This document shows positions 1 through 5,508 of a DNA stretch of 6,216 nt, in pieces (position 1 is the stretch's first letter; every line of letters begins with the position of its first letter). The translations under genes were made by a program, and so were the position numbers. A model generated the notes under the pieces. It saw nothing but the letters and a program-made list of their open reading frames with translations. It did not search any database and was not told the DNA's origin. Source of the stretch: Desulfonatronospira sp. (GTDB lineage: Bacteria; Desulfobacterota; Desulfovibrionia; Desulfovibrionales; Desulfonatronovibrionaceae); NCBI GenBank assembly GCA_007127015.1, contig SLAE01000138.1, positions 1-6,216 of the forward strand, given 5' to 3'.

Positions 1-98
1 CCTTCCTTCTCCGCCTGTCTGGCATAGGCCAGATATTTTCGGTTGGCCTGGGATTCACCTGCAAAAGCTTCCTCAAGATTCTTATCCGTCTTGCTCAT
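1..98 (-). CDS. rbr: Rubrerythrin, N-terminal part (cut by window edge)
   Basis: Only 32 complete codons are inside the window, starting at ATG 98-96; the rest lies beyond base 1. The peptide begins MSKTDKNLEEAFAGESQANR and continues with KYLAYARQAEKE. The AFAGESQA..R.Y pattern is the first helix of the rubrerythrin ferritin-like domain, and Glu15 matches the first diiron ligand of that family. Rubrerythrins reduce hydrogen peroxide in the cytoplasm of anaerobes, taking electrons through a C-terminal rubredoxin-like domain. That domain cannot be checked here, so a rubrerythrin-like protein without it is possible. The start is supported by a strong AAGGAGGT ribosome site (105-112) six bases upstream. 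The gene has its own promoter and a palindromic operator candidate, described separately. Confidence 0.87.
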   Translation of the reverse strand, partial: MSKTDKNLEEAFAGESQANRKYLAYARQAEKE

Positions 99-134
99 CT
101 GCTTACCTCCTTGGATTGCTCACTTGTTTATAAT

Positions 135-147
135 AGTAATTATTACT
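135..147. promoter_or_regulatory. Candidate PerR/Fur-family operator over the -10 of rbr
   Basis: AGTAAT-T-ATTACT is a perfect 6-1-6 inverted repeat; the flanks extend it to 7 of 9 matching positions per side. This resembles the 7-1-7 AT-rich boxes bound by PerR and other Fur-family repressors, and its centre (141) falls inside the predicted -10 of the rubrerythrin promoter, where a repressor would block RNA polymerase. Peroxide-responsive PerR control of rubrerythrin genes is known in Desulfovibrio. The match to a PerR consensus is only partial, so the identity of the regulator is inference. Confidence 0.5.
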
Positions 148-167
148 GATAAGAGAAAAGTTGTCAA
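139..167 (-). promoter_or_regulatory. Candidate sigma-70 promoter of the rubrerythrin gene
   Basis: Read on the minus strand, a perfect TTGACA (-35, plus-strand 162-167) is followed after 17 bases by AATAAT (-10, 139-144), one mismatch from TATAAT. The spacing is optimal, and the promoter lies about 40 bases ahead of the rubrerythrin start codon. The second element overlaps an inverted repeat that may be a repressor site. No start site is proven. Confidence 0.6.
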
Positions 168-190
168 GACTTAAAGGACACATTTCCCTG

Positions 191-389
191 TTAATTAGTT
201 TTCATCCGGAAACGGTTCTTTTTCCCTTTGGCTGCGTAAATCTGCACAATTATTCGTCAACGTATTAAGATACGCCTCCTCATAATTGCTTGATTTCCTT
301 GCCAAAAGAAAAAACTCTTCGCTTCCGGTAAAGAAAACCATCAGTTTCAGCATCCGGAAATAAAGAATTTCCGGATGGAAACTAATTAA
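191..389. mobile_element. MITE-like noncoding element with 22-bp terminal inverted repeats
   Basis: The left end (191-212) and right end (368-389) are inverted copies over 22 bases with one mismatch (T202 against G378, which would be a G-U pair in a plus-strand RNA). The 199-base span contains no plausible gene. Its interior is a second, imperfect palindrome centred near 267 (CCGG 206-209 with 325-328, TTTGGC 227-232 with GCCAAA 301-306, CAATTAT 247-253 with ATAATTG 282-288, CGTAT 261-265 with ATACG 270-274). The ends read TTAATTAG..CTAATTAA. Because TTAA (or TA) is its own reverse complement, a short target duplication could be hidden within the apparent repeat. Alternatives are a structured noncoding RNA or an insertion-sequence remnant. 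No transposase or second copy is visible in the window. Confidence 0.5.
351..377. repeat. Perfect 11-bp hairpin (CATCCGGAAAT / ATTTCCGGATG)
   Basis: CATCCGGAAAT (351-361) and ATTTCCGGATG (367-377) are exact reverse complements around a 5-base loop. The right half also forms the inner part of the right terminal repeat of the 191-389 element. CATCCGGAAA also occurs at 203-212, giving three copies of the motif. The hairpin lies downstream of the sodium channel gene and might slow or end its transcription, but neither strand has a convincing U-run next to it, so I do not call it an intrinsic terminator. Confidence 0.6.
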
Positions 390-434
390 TGACTTAAATT
401 TAATCTGCCAACGTACTTTTGTTATTTTAAAATA

Positions 435-1244
435 TTATTTTTCCTTTAACAGCCTCTCCAGCTTGGAGTCCACCTCTTCCAGCCGCTTTTCCAGCTTGGC
501 CAGGACTATGGCCGGATCCTGCTTGGATCCCTCTTCAATGGCCCGTTCCTCCATGGCCCCTACGATTATGCCCACCACCAGGTTGATGACCGTGTAGGTG
601 GTGGCCAGGATAAAGGGGACAAAAAAGAGCCAGGCATAAGGGTAGATGTCCATGACCGGGCGGACTATGCCCATGGACCAGCTCTCCAGGGTCATGACCT
701 GGAACAGGGTATACAGGGATGCTCCTATATTTCCGAACCAGTCCGGAAAGGATTCACCAAAAAGCTTGGTGGAGATAACCGCGCCCACGTAAAAGAGGAT
801 AGCCACAATCCCGGCTACTGAGCTTACCCCGGGCAGGGCGTGGAGCATGGCTCCGACCACCCGGCGCATGCTGGGCAGGGCTGAGATCATGCGCATGACC
901 CGGAGCACGCGCAAAGCCCGGAGTACGGACAGTCCCGCGTGTTCGGGAACAAGAGAAATGGCCACGACAATAAAGTCAAATACGTTCCAGCCTTCTTTGT
1001 GAAATCTGCCGCGCTGGGCATATATTTTAAGCAGAATTTCCGCGACAAAGAAAGCCAGGCAAAGCCTGTCGATGGTCAGCAGAACCGGACCGGCTAAGGC
1101 CATTACCGTACTTGAGGTTTCCAGGCCCAGGACCACGCCGTTTAAGATGATCACCGCAATGACCACTCTTTGAAAAATCGGGTTATCCACCAGGCGCAGG
1201 GCTGAAGACCTGAGACCTTCAGCTTTAGGTTGGATTTGAGGCAT
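435..1244 (-). CDS. Bacterial voltage-gated sodium channel (NaChBac/NavAb family)
   Basis: A 269-residue inner-membrane protein with one six-helix domain; four copies would form the voltage-gated Na+ pore. Helices S1 to S3 lie near residues 24-41, 52-77 and 85-100. S4 carries the voltage-sensing arginines at every third position (R109, R112, R115, R118). Countercharges E69 in S2 and D90 in S3 are present. S5 is near 137-158, and the pore helix leads to the filter TLESWSM (185-191), the same as in NavAb and close to NaChBac TLESWAS. S6 spans about 202-230. The tail (244-269) has a leucine/charge heptad pattern, as expected of the four-helix coiled coil that holds these tetramers together. Length matches the family. 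ATG 1244 follows an in-frame stop two codons upstream and has no clear ribosome site; no later start would keep S1. It lies 66 bases after nifS and may be co-transcribed. In known species such channels serve Na+ homeostasis, motility or pH responses; which applies here is unknown. Confidence 0.95.
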   Translation of the reverse strand: MPQIQPKAEGLRSSALRLVDNPIFQRVVIAVIILNGVVLGLETSSTVMALAGPVLLTIDRLCLAFFVAEILLKIYAQRGRFHKEGWNVFDFIVVAISLVPEHAGLSVLRALRVLRVMRMISALPSMRRVVGAMLHALPGVSSVAGIVAILFYVGAVISTKLFGESFPDWFGNIGASLYTLFQVMTLESWSMGIVRPVMDIYPYAWLFFVPFILATTYTVINLVVGIIVGAMEERAIEEGSKQDPAIVLAKLEKRLEEVDSKLERLLKEK

Positions 1245-1250
1245 GATGAG

Positions 1251-1262
1251 TTAAAGCTTTAA
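1251..1262. repeat. 12-bp perfect palindrome TTAAAGCTTTAA just before the channel start
   Basis: This self-complementary sequence ends six bases from the ATG of the sodium channel, the place a ribosome-binding site should occupy, and no GGAGG-like sequence is present. It could be a protein-binding site or simply an AT-rich leader; the sequence does not decide. Confidence 0.4.
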
Positions 1263-1271
1263 ATTTTTTTT

Positions 1272-1303
1272 GCAAACAAGGCGGTTATTTATCACCTGTT
1301 TGC
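1272..1303. repeat. Inverted repeat between nifS and the sodium channel gene
   Basis: GCAAACAAGG (1272-1281) pairs with CCTGTTTGC (1295-1303), leaving a single bulged base and a 13-base loop. On the transcribed (minus) strand the stem is followed by a run of A, not U, so it is not a standard intrinsic terminator of nifS. It could still form in a nifS-channel transcript and affect stability or readthrough. Confidence 0.5.
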
Positions 1304-1310
1304 TGGAATG

Positions 1311-2504
1311 TTAATTCTCGTATTTCGGGGAGACGGTTCCTGGTTCGCGGCCTTCACAGAAGGGAGAAATGTCTCTTAGTCTGCTTATGATCCCTGGAAG
1401 GTTGTCCAGGACCAGATCAACTTCTTCTTCAGTGGTGTATCTGCTCAGGCTGAAGCGCACAGAGCCGTGCACATAGGTAAATGGCACTCCCATGGCCCGA
1501 AGTACCGATGATGGCTCCAGGCTGCCCGAGGTGCAGGCCGACCCGGAACTGGCACAGATTCCCAACACGTCCATCATGAGCAGCAAAGATTCACCTTCCA
1601 CATATTTAAAGGAGATGTTTGAGGTATTGGACAGTCTCGCATCCGGATTTCCATTAATTCTTGTATTCTTGACCGAGTTTATCAGTCCCTGCTCCAGCCG
1701 GTCCCTGAGTCCGGCAAGCCTTGCGTTTTCCTGATCAATATTCTGGGAGGCCATCTCCATTGCTCTGCCCAGGCCGATAATTCCGGCTGAATTCTCTGTG
1801 CCGGCCCGGCGCCCGTTCTCCTGATGCCCGCCCATGATAAAGGGCCTGAAAGGAGCCTTCTTGCGCACAAAAAGGGCGCCCACTCCTTTGGGGGCGTGTA
1901 TCTTGTGCCCTGACATAGCCAGATAATCCACGGGGAGGCTGTTCAGGGACAGGTTGAATTTGCCTATGGCCTGTACAGCATCAGTGTGAAAGAGGATGCC
2001 CCTCTCTTTGACTATCCGGGCCATTTCCTGCACCGGATAGATATTTCCTGTTTCGTTGTTGGCGTACATGACCGAGACCAGAGCAGTATCCTGGCGCAGG
2101 CTGTCCCTTAACTGATCAATGTCCAGCCTGCCTGTATCGTCAACCGGAAGATAGGTTACTTCATAGCCTCTGGTTTCAAGATATTTGGCTGTATTAAGTA
2201 CTGCCGGATGTTCCACTCTGGTGGTCACAATATGGCGTTTGTCAGGCTGGGCGTTTATCGCGGCAAAAATGGCCGCGTTATCCCCTTCTGTTCCTCCGGA
2301 GGTGAAAATGATCTCTTCAGGTGAGCAATCAAGAGCAGAGGCCACACGCTCCCTGGCCTGGCTGATGGATTTCTGCACCTGACCGCCGAAGCTGTGCATG
2401 CTTGAGGGATTGCCGTACAGGGTGTCCATGAACGGACTCATTTCCTCCATGACCTCCGGGGCCACCCTGGTAGTAGCATTATTATCCATGTAGGTGATCT
2501 TCAT
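1311..2504 (-). CDS. nifS: Cysteine desulfurase NifS
   Basis: A 397-residue cytoplasmic PLP enzyme that removes sulfur from L-cysteine, giving alanine and a protein-bound persulfide for Fe-S cluster assembly. It belongs to the class V aminotransferase fold. Visible motifs are DNNATTRV near the start, His99 in VEHPAV (stacks on PLP), Asn150 in NNETG, D175 and Q178 in HTDAVQ, the PLP-binding Lys201 in SGHK, and the flexible loop SSGSACTSG with the catalytic Cys324. Key positions lie within one residue of those in Azotobacter NifS (Lys202, Cys325). The start at 2504 is chosen over an upstream one at 2597: it gives the normal N-terminus, has a GGAGGT site six bases upstream, and overlaps the nifU stop as ATGA. 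The extra upstream codons only read the end of nifU out of frame. Pairing with nifU and the lack of other nif genes suggest a general Fe-S role. Confidence 0.97.
   Translation of the reverse strand: MKITYMDNNATTRVAPEVMEEMSPFMDTLYGNPSSMHSFGGQVQKSISQARERVASALDCSPEEIIFTSGGTEGDNAAIFAAINAQPDKRHIVTTRVEHPAVLNTAKYLETRGYEVTYLPVDDTGRLDIDQLRDSLRQDTALVSVMYANNETGNIYPVQEMARIVKERGILFHTDAVQAIGKFNLSLNSLPVDYLAMSGHKIHAPKGVGALFVRKKAPFRPFIMGGHQENGRRAGTENSAGIIGLGRAMEMASQNIDQENARLAGLRDRLEQGLINSVKNTRINGNPDARLSNTSNISFKYVEGESLLLMMDVLGICASSGSACTSGSLEPSSVLRAMGVPFTYVHGSVRFSLSRYTTEEEVDLVLDNLPGIISRLRDISPFCEGREPGTVSPKYEN
2501..2504 (-). other. ATGA overlap of nifU stop and nifS start
   Basis: The nifS ATG (2504-2502) shares two bases with the nifU TGA (2503-2501). 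This arrangement usually means one messenger and coupled translation, which would keep desulfurase and scaffold in balance. Confidence 0.9.
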
Positions 2505-3346
2505 TGTCTGACCTCCTCCACCTGAATCCGAGCGTCCACCCGTTCCCTGAGCTTCTTTTCCACAACTTCCTTTACCGTCAGATGGCTGGAAGGACACCCG
2601 GCACAGGCACCCCGGAAGCTGACCAGAACTTTTAAACCTTCAATATCCACCAGCTCGATGTCTCCTCCATCCTTATGCAGGCTAGGCCTTATTTCTTCAT
2701 CCACAACCTTGGTCACCAGCTGCATGCGCTGAATATTGGTCATGGGCTTTACTTTGGGCGCCAGCTGCACGGGTTTTGGCTGTTCCGCGCGGGTACGCTC
2801 CAGAAGCTTTTGGAGCTGTTCATGACAGTCTGCGCATCCGCCGCCGGCTTTGGTGTAATGGGTCACATCCTCAATCGAAGACAGGTCGTTCTCCTTAATG
2901 GCCCTCTTGATCTGCCGGTCAGTGACTCCAAAGCACTCACAGACGACCTCTCCTTCAAGGTCTTCGGCTGCAACCTTTTCTCCACGCAGATTTTTAAGCG
3001 CTGCTTCCAGGGCCTGCTGACCCATTACTGAACAGTGCATTTTCTCCTTTGGCAGGCCGCCCAGTTCTCTGGCAATATCCTTGTTGGTGATTTTGTTGGC
3101 TTCTTCCACTGTCTTACCCTTGAGCATTTCAGTCAGCACTGAGCTTGAGGCTATGGCGCTGGCACAGCCGAAGGTCTGAAACTTGGCGTCCTGAATCACT
3201 CCTGATTCATCCACTTTCAGAAAAAGCTTCAACGCATCCCCGCAGGCCAGGCTGCCCACTTCGCCCACAGCGTCGGCATCGCTTATCTCGCCGGCATTTT
3301 TAGGATTTAAAAAATATTCCTTTACCTTATCCGTATACTCCCACAT
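2501..3346 (-). CDS. nifU: Fe-S cluster scaffold protein NifU (three domains)
   Basis: A 281-residue cytoplasmic scaffold on which Fe-S clusters are built with sulfur from NifS and then passed to target proteins. Residues 1-125 form an IscU-like domain with the three cluster cysteines C35, C61 and C105 and Asp37 in the ACGD motif. Residues about 134-185 form a BFD-type [2Fe-2S] domain with C136, C138, C171 and C174. After a Pro/Lys-rich linker (186-202), residues 203-281 form an Nfu domain with the GACAGCPSS motif (C248, C251). All nine expected cysteines are present, so it appears functional. This full NifU layout is known from nitrogen fixers and from non-diazotrophic anaerobes including Desulfovibrio. 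The ATG at 3346 has GGAGGA four bases upstream and begins with the usual MWEYT..V. It is first in an operon with nifS; no IscR-type regulator gene is adjacent. Confidence 0.97.
   Translation of the reverse strand: MWEYTDKVKEYFLNPKNAGEISDADAVGEVGSLACGDALKLFLKVDESGVIQDAKFQTFGCASAIASSSVLTEMLKGKTVEEANKITNKDIARELGGLPKEKMHCSVMGQQALEAALKNLRGEKVAAEDLEGEVVCECFGVTDRQIKRAIKENDLSSIEDVTHYTKAGGGCADCHEQLQKLLERTRAEQPKPVQLAPKVKPMTNIQRMQLVTKVVDEEIRPSLHKDGGDIELVDIEGLKVLVSFRGACAGCPSSHLTVKEVVEKKLRERVDARIQVEEVRQ
2511..2516 (-). promoter_or_regulatory. Ribosome-binding site of nifS, inside nifU
   Basis: GGAGGT on the minus strand lies six bases before the nifS ATG, within the last codons of nifU (VEEVRQ). It fixes the nifS start at 2504 rather than the longer reading frame. 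Confidence 0.85.
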
Positions 3347-3362
3347 CGTATCCTCCGGGAAT

Positions 3363-3398
3363 GTTCAAATACTTATCATATTCTTTTCAAGTTCAAAT
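3363..3398 (-). promoter_or_regulatory. Possible nifU promoter region with paired ATTTGAAC repeats
   Basis: Upstream of nifU the minus strand reads ATTTGAAC twice (plus-strand 3363-3370 and 3391-3398), 28 bases apart, on both sides of TATGAT (3375-3380), a good -10 hexamer. No good -35 lies at the right distance (only TTAATC, 18 bases upstream), which would fit an activator-dependent promoter, but the evidence is weak and AT-rich sequence gives such matches by chance. Confidence 0.3.
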
Positions 3399-3480
3399 GA
3401 TTAACACCCTGCTGATTCTTTTTTCCTCTGCCTGAACCGGAATTTAACATACAAGTTAACTCGGACATACAGGCCTGCTG

Positions 3481-3512
3481 AAACAGATAGCCGGCCTTCC
3501 GCCGGTCTGTTT
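3481..3512 (-). terminator. Hairpin directly after the SpoIIM-like gene, possible terminator
   Basis: Starting at the base after the stop codon, the minus strand has AAACAGA-CCGGC, a GGAAG loop, then GCCGG-CTA-TCTGTTT: a GC-rich stem extended by a 7-bp outer stem, with three unpaired bases on one side. The U-run is short (TTT) and inside the outer stem, so termination may be inefficient. Its position between two genes on the same strand supports the call. Confidence 0.5.
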
Positions 3513-4076
3513 TCAGGATAAAAGCTCCAGTAAATGAAACCTGCCCTCGATGATCGCTGCCACAAAAAGAAGGGGCACGACAAAAACCAGAAATACACAG
3601 TGCGCCCTTTTCAAGCGTTCAGCCCAGCCATATGTAACCGTACCCAGACGATGACCGAAACCTCTCCATATGCCGACTCCGAAAGCAATAAACATGGCCG
3701 GCCATTCAAAAAGTCCATGAGGTACGAGCATGACAGCCAGTTGCAGCCAGGTAACCTGTTCAAGCCAGGTGATAAACCAGCCAAGAAGCAGACCGTTGAA
3801 CACCGCCAGGCCGATGGGCACCACCCCGAAAAAAACCACAAAGCAAAATGCCAGGTAGCTGGCAACGAGATTGTGCAAAAAGATGCGCAGGATGAACTCC
3901 CAGGCGCTTAGATCGGCAAATCTCTCCATAAGATTCGCGAACTGTGCTTCCAGAAAATCAAAATGCTCCGGAACGCTCCAGGCAATGACCCCGGCAAGAA
4001 CATAGATCGCAAGCGCGGCCAGAATCCACGGCTTGGAAACTTTCAGTGTGTCCAGAGCAAGGCTGAAAATGTTCAT
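3513..4076 (-). CDS. SpoIIM/DUF95-family integral membrane protein
   Basis: A 187-residue very hydrophobic protein with about five predicted membrane segments (near 14-33, 62-80, 83-103, 111-135 and 158-177). The motif VPHGLFEWPAM (118-128) followed by a glycine-rich helix (AFGVGIWRG), and an AAIIEGR-type end, are typical of the SpoIIM family. In Bacillus, SpoIIM takes part in the septal peptidoglycan-remodelling complex during engulfment, but family members are widespread in bacteria and archaea that do not sporulate, and their role is largely unknown; nothing here indicates sporulation. The frame is open back to 4229, but ATG 4076 is chosen because family proteins start close to the first membrane helix and the extra 51 residues look unlike the family. 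The ribosome site is weak (GAGA six bases upstream). A stand-alone gene with no functionally linked neighbour. Confidence 0.75.
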   Translation of the reverse strand: MNIFSLALDTLKVSKPWILAALAIYVLAGVIAWSVPEHFDFLEAQFANLMERFADLSAWEFILRIFLHNLVASYLAFCFVVFFGVVPIGLAVFNGLLLGWFITWLEQVTWLQLAVMLVPHGLFEWPAMFIAFGVGIWRGFGHRLGTVTYGWAERLKRAHCVFLVFVVPLLFVAAIIEGRFHLLELLS

Positions 4077-4239
4077 AATGTCTCGTAAACAAATTTTTTT
4101 GCTGATCAACAAGCTTTCAACAAAAAATAAATAACCCCGGTGCTGCAAAAAAGCAAGGCGAGCGGTTCGAGTGAGGACATCCTGTTTTGGAAAAGAGTTT
4201 CTGACTTGAGCGGAAGTTAAACTGAGCACTGCCTTTTTT
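4077..4239. other. Leader/intergenic stretch upstream of the SpoIIM-like gene
   Basis: AT-rich sequence (including A7 and T7 runs) mixed with a GC-richer stretch at 4136-4190. It is open in the frame of the downstream gene, but the translation has mixed composition and no recognised motif, and the possible start at 4229 lacks a ribosome site. I see no clear promoter. It is best read as the leader of the SpoIIM-like gene, or possibly a decayed fragment. Confidence 0.4.
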
Positions 4240-4286
4240 AATAGAAGCTGAAACTGAGCTACTGCTCATCAGTCTCAGCTTCTATT
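4240..4286. repeat. 47-base near-perfect palindrome (long hairpin)
   Basis: The left arm 4240-4257 and right arm 4269-4286 pair over 18 positions with a single A-C mismatch. The loop can close further (TGAGC-TACT-GCTCA), leaving two bulged bases and a four-base loop. It sits between the SDR and SpoIIM-like genes. On the minus strand the stem is followed by A6, on the plus strand it is preceded by T6, so neither direction gives a standard intrinsic terminator. It could be a REP-type intergenic repeat, an mRNA stability element or a small MITE. Confidence 0.7.
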
Positions 4287-4318
4287 CAGACAGGGCTTTA
4301 CAGAGAATCAAAGTAAAG

Positions 4319-4339
4319 AAAAAAAGAAGCGCAACGCTT
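4319..4339 (-). terminator. Likely intrinsic terminator of the SDR gene
   Basis: On the minus strand, 29 bases after the SDR stop, AAGCG-TTG-CGCTT forms a short stem with a three-base loop, followed by C and then TTTTTTTC. The stem is only five pairs, but the U-run and the place at the end of a transcription unit fit a rho-independent terminator. Confidence 0.55.
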
Positions 4340-4368
4340 GACATTAAAAAATTATTATACTTGATCCT

Positions 4369-5139
4369 TTATACTGATGTCCAGCCGCCATCAACATAAA
4401 TTACCTGTCCGGTGATATAGCTGGAAGCATCAGAAGCTAAAAGCAGAAGAGCTCCATCCAGCTCGCTCTCCCTGCCGATTCTTTCCATGGGGCATTGCCT
4501 CTTGACAAAATCCATAAAATCATGGCCCTCAATAATTTCTTCTGTCATTTCGCTGGGGAAGAAGCCCGGTCCGATGGCATTTACGGTGATGTTATGCCTG
4601 GCCCATTCGGCAGCTACCGCGCGCGTAAATGTGTTGGCTGCACCTTTGGAAGCATGGTAACTTGAGGCAGGCATATATATATTGCCCACCGCCCCGTACA
4701 TCGAGGAGATGTTGATGATTTTACCATACTTTTGTTCAATCATTATCCGCCCGGCATATTTGGTAAACAGAAAAAGACCTGTAAGGTTGGTGTCAACAAC
4801 CTTCTGCCAGCTGTCTAATTCATGCTCTTCTGTCGGTTCTAAAGTTGCATAACCGGCATTGTTAACCAGTATGTCTATCCTTGAAAAATCTCTGTGAATC
4901 GACTGTACGCATTTTTCCACCTGTTCAGCTACTGTTACATCGGCAGTATAGTATTCGCACTTGCCACCTGACTGCGCAAGCATTTCATTTACTTTTTTCA
5001 ACTTTTCCTCTCGGCGGGCGACAAGTGCCACCCCGGCTCCCGCCTCCACCAGGGCCTTGGCGAACTGCACCCCCAGACCACTGGAGGCTCCGGTAACTAT
5101 CGCGGTTTTATTATCCAGTTTACACATCTTCTCCAGCAT
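4369..5139 (-). CDS. Short-chain dehydrogenase/reductase (classical SDR, FabG-like)
   Basis: A 256-residue cytoplasmic NAD(P)(H)-dependent oxidoreductase of the classical SDR family, at the usual length. The Rossmann fold shows the cofactor motif TGASSGLG (16-23), Asp67-Val68 next to the adenine ring, NNAG (93-96), the active-site Asn118, the catalytic Ser146 (NISS), and Tyr161-x3-Lys165 (YHASK). PG at 191-192 and the ending SSYITGQVIYVDGGW are also typical. Arg38-Arg39 after the second strand suggests NADP(H) over NAD(H); this is inference. Resemblance to gluconate 5-dehydrogenase and 3-oxoacyl-ACP reductase-type enzymes is general, so the substrate cannot be named. ATG 5139 is supported by AAGGAGG six bases upstream; a second ATG four codons later (5127) is possible. 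It appears to be a single-gene unit with its own terminator. Confidence 0.93.
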   Translation of the reverse strand: MLEKMCKLDNKTAIVTGASSGLGVQFAKALVEAGAGVALVARREEKLKKVNEMLAQSGGKCEYYTADVTVAEQVEKCVQSIHRDFSRIDILVNNAGYATLEPTEEHELDSWQKVVDTNLTGLFLFTKYAGRIMIEQKYGKIINISSMYGAVGNIYMPASSYHASKGAANTFTRAVAAEWARHNITVNAIGPGFFPSEMTEEIIEGHDFMDFVKRQCPMERIGRESELDGALLLLASDASSYITGQVIYVDGGWTSV

Positions 5140-5508
5140 TGATTGCCTCCTTCATTTGCTCATGTTTAAATGTGCGCCTTACGGCTTCATAACCCGTCCT
5201 GTACTTAAAAGCAGGCAGGATCGAGACTTTGATCCATGATCAGGATCTGGTAAAGCGCCTCGTACCGGGCGTCATCACTTTTACCTGTCAATAATCAGCG
5301 TCCCGTCCTAGTCAATGAAGCTGGATTAAGCATAAGCATTTGAACGGCATCATGTAAGTGTAAAGATATAAATAAGTCCCATATTTCTCAATTCGTAATC
5401 CCTCAATCCGCAATGAAATCAGTCCGGTGGCGTGACCGGCACCCTAAAGGCTTGCCCGGTTTATCATTCATGTCGTGATGAACATTCCAGCATTTGAACC
5501 CCTGACAC
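5140..5508. other. Intergenic gap between toxin-antitoxin pair and SDR gene
   Basis: No gene or RNA can be supported in these 369 bases. They contain the SDR ribosome site (5146-5152), a short open stretch at 5216-5293 on the minus strand that may be a decayed gene end, a tandem-like pair TCAATTCGTAATC / TCAATCCGCAATG (5388-5400, 5403-5415), a small hairpin CCGGT-GGCGTG-ACCGG (5424-5439), and AGCATTTGAAC twice (5335-5345, 5489-5499). No convincing terminator follows the toxin gene, and no good promoter for the SDR gene was recognised. Confidence 0.5.

Noticed and set aside
2505..2597. 31-residue N-terminal extension of NifS starting at 2597
   Set aside because: It reads the end of nifU in another frame, is Gly/Ser-rich, and the normal NifS start at 2504 has a good ribosome site and ATGA overlap.
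2675..3031. 118-codon open frame on the plus strand
   Set aside because: It is the antisense of nifU, whose domains and cysteines are unambiguous on the other strand.
3534..3911. 125-codon open frame on the plus strand
   Set aside because: It lies opposite the SpoIIM-like gene, has low-complexity polar composition, no family motif and no ribosome site.
4155..4185. tRNA T-loop-like GGTTCGAG
   Set aside because: No acceptor stem, D arm or anticodon arm can be built around it on either strand.
5293..5311. TTGACA on the minus strand as a -35 for the SDR gene
   Set aside because: No -10-like hexamer lies 16-18 bases downstream, and it is far from the start codon.
5424..5455. Sigma-54-like GG-N10-GC spacing near GGCACCCTAAAGGC
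   Set aside because: The -12 half does not match TTGC, and no plus-strand gene lies downstream.
5335..5499. Two AGCATTTGAAC copies as ends of an inserted element
   Set aside because: An 11-base direct repeat at this distance without inverted ends or a gene between is not enough to call an insertion.
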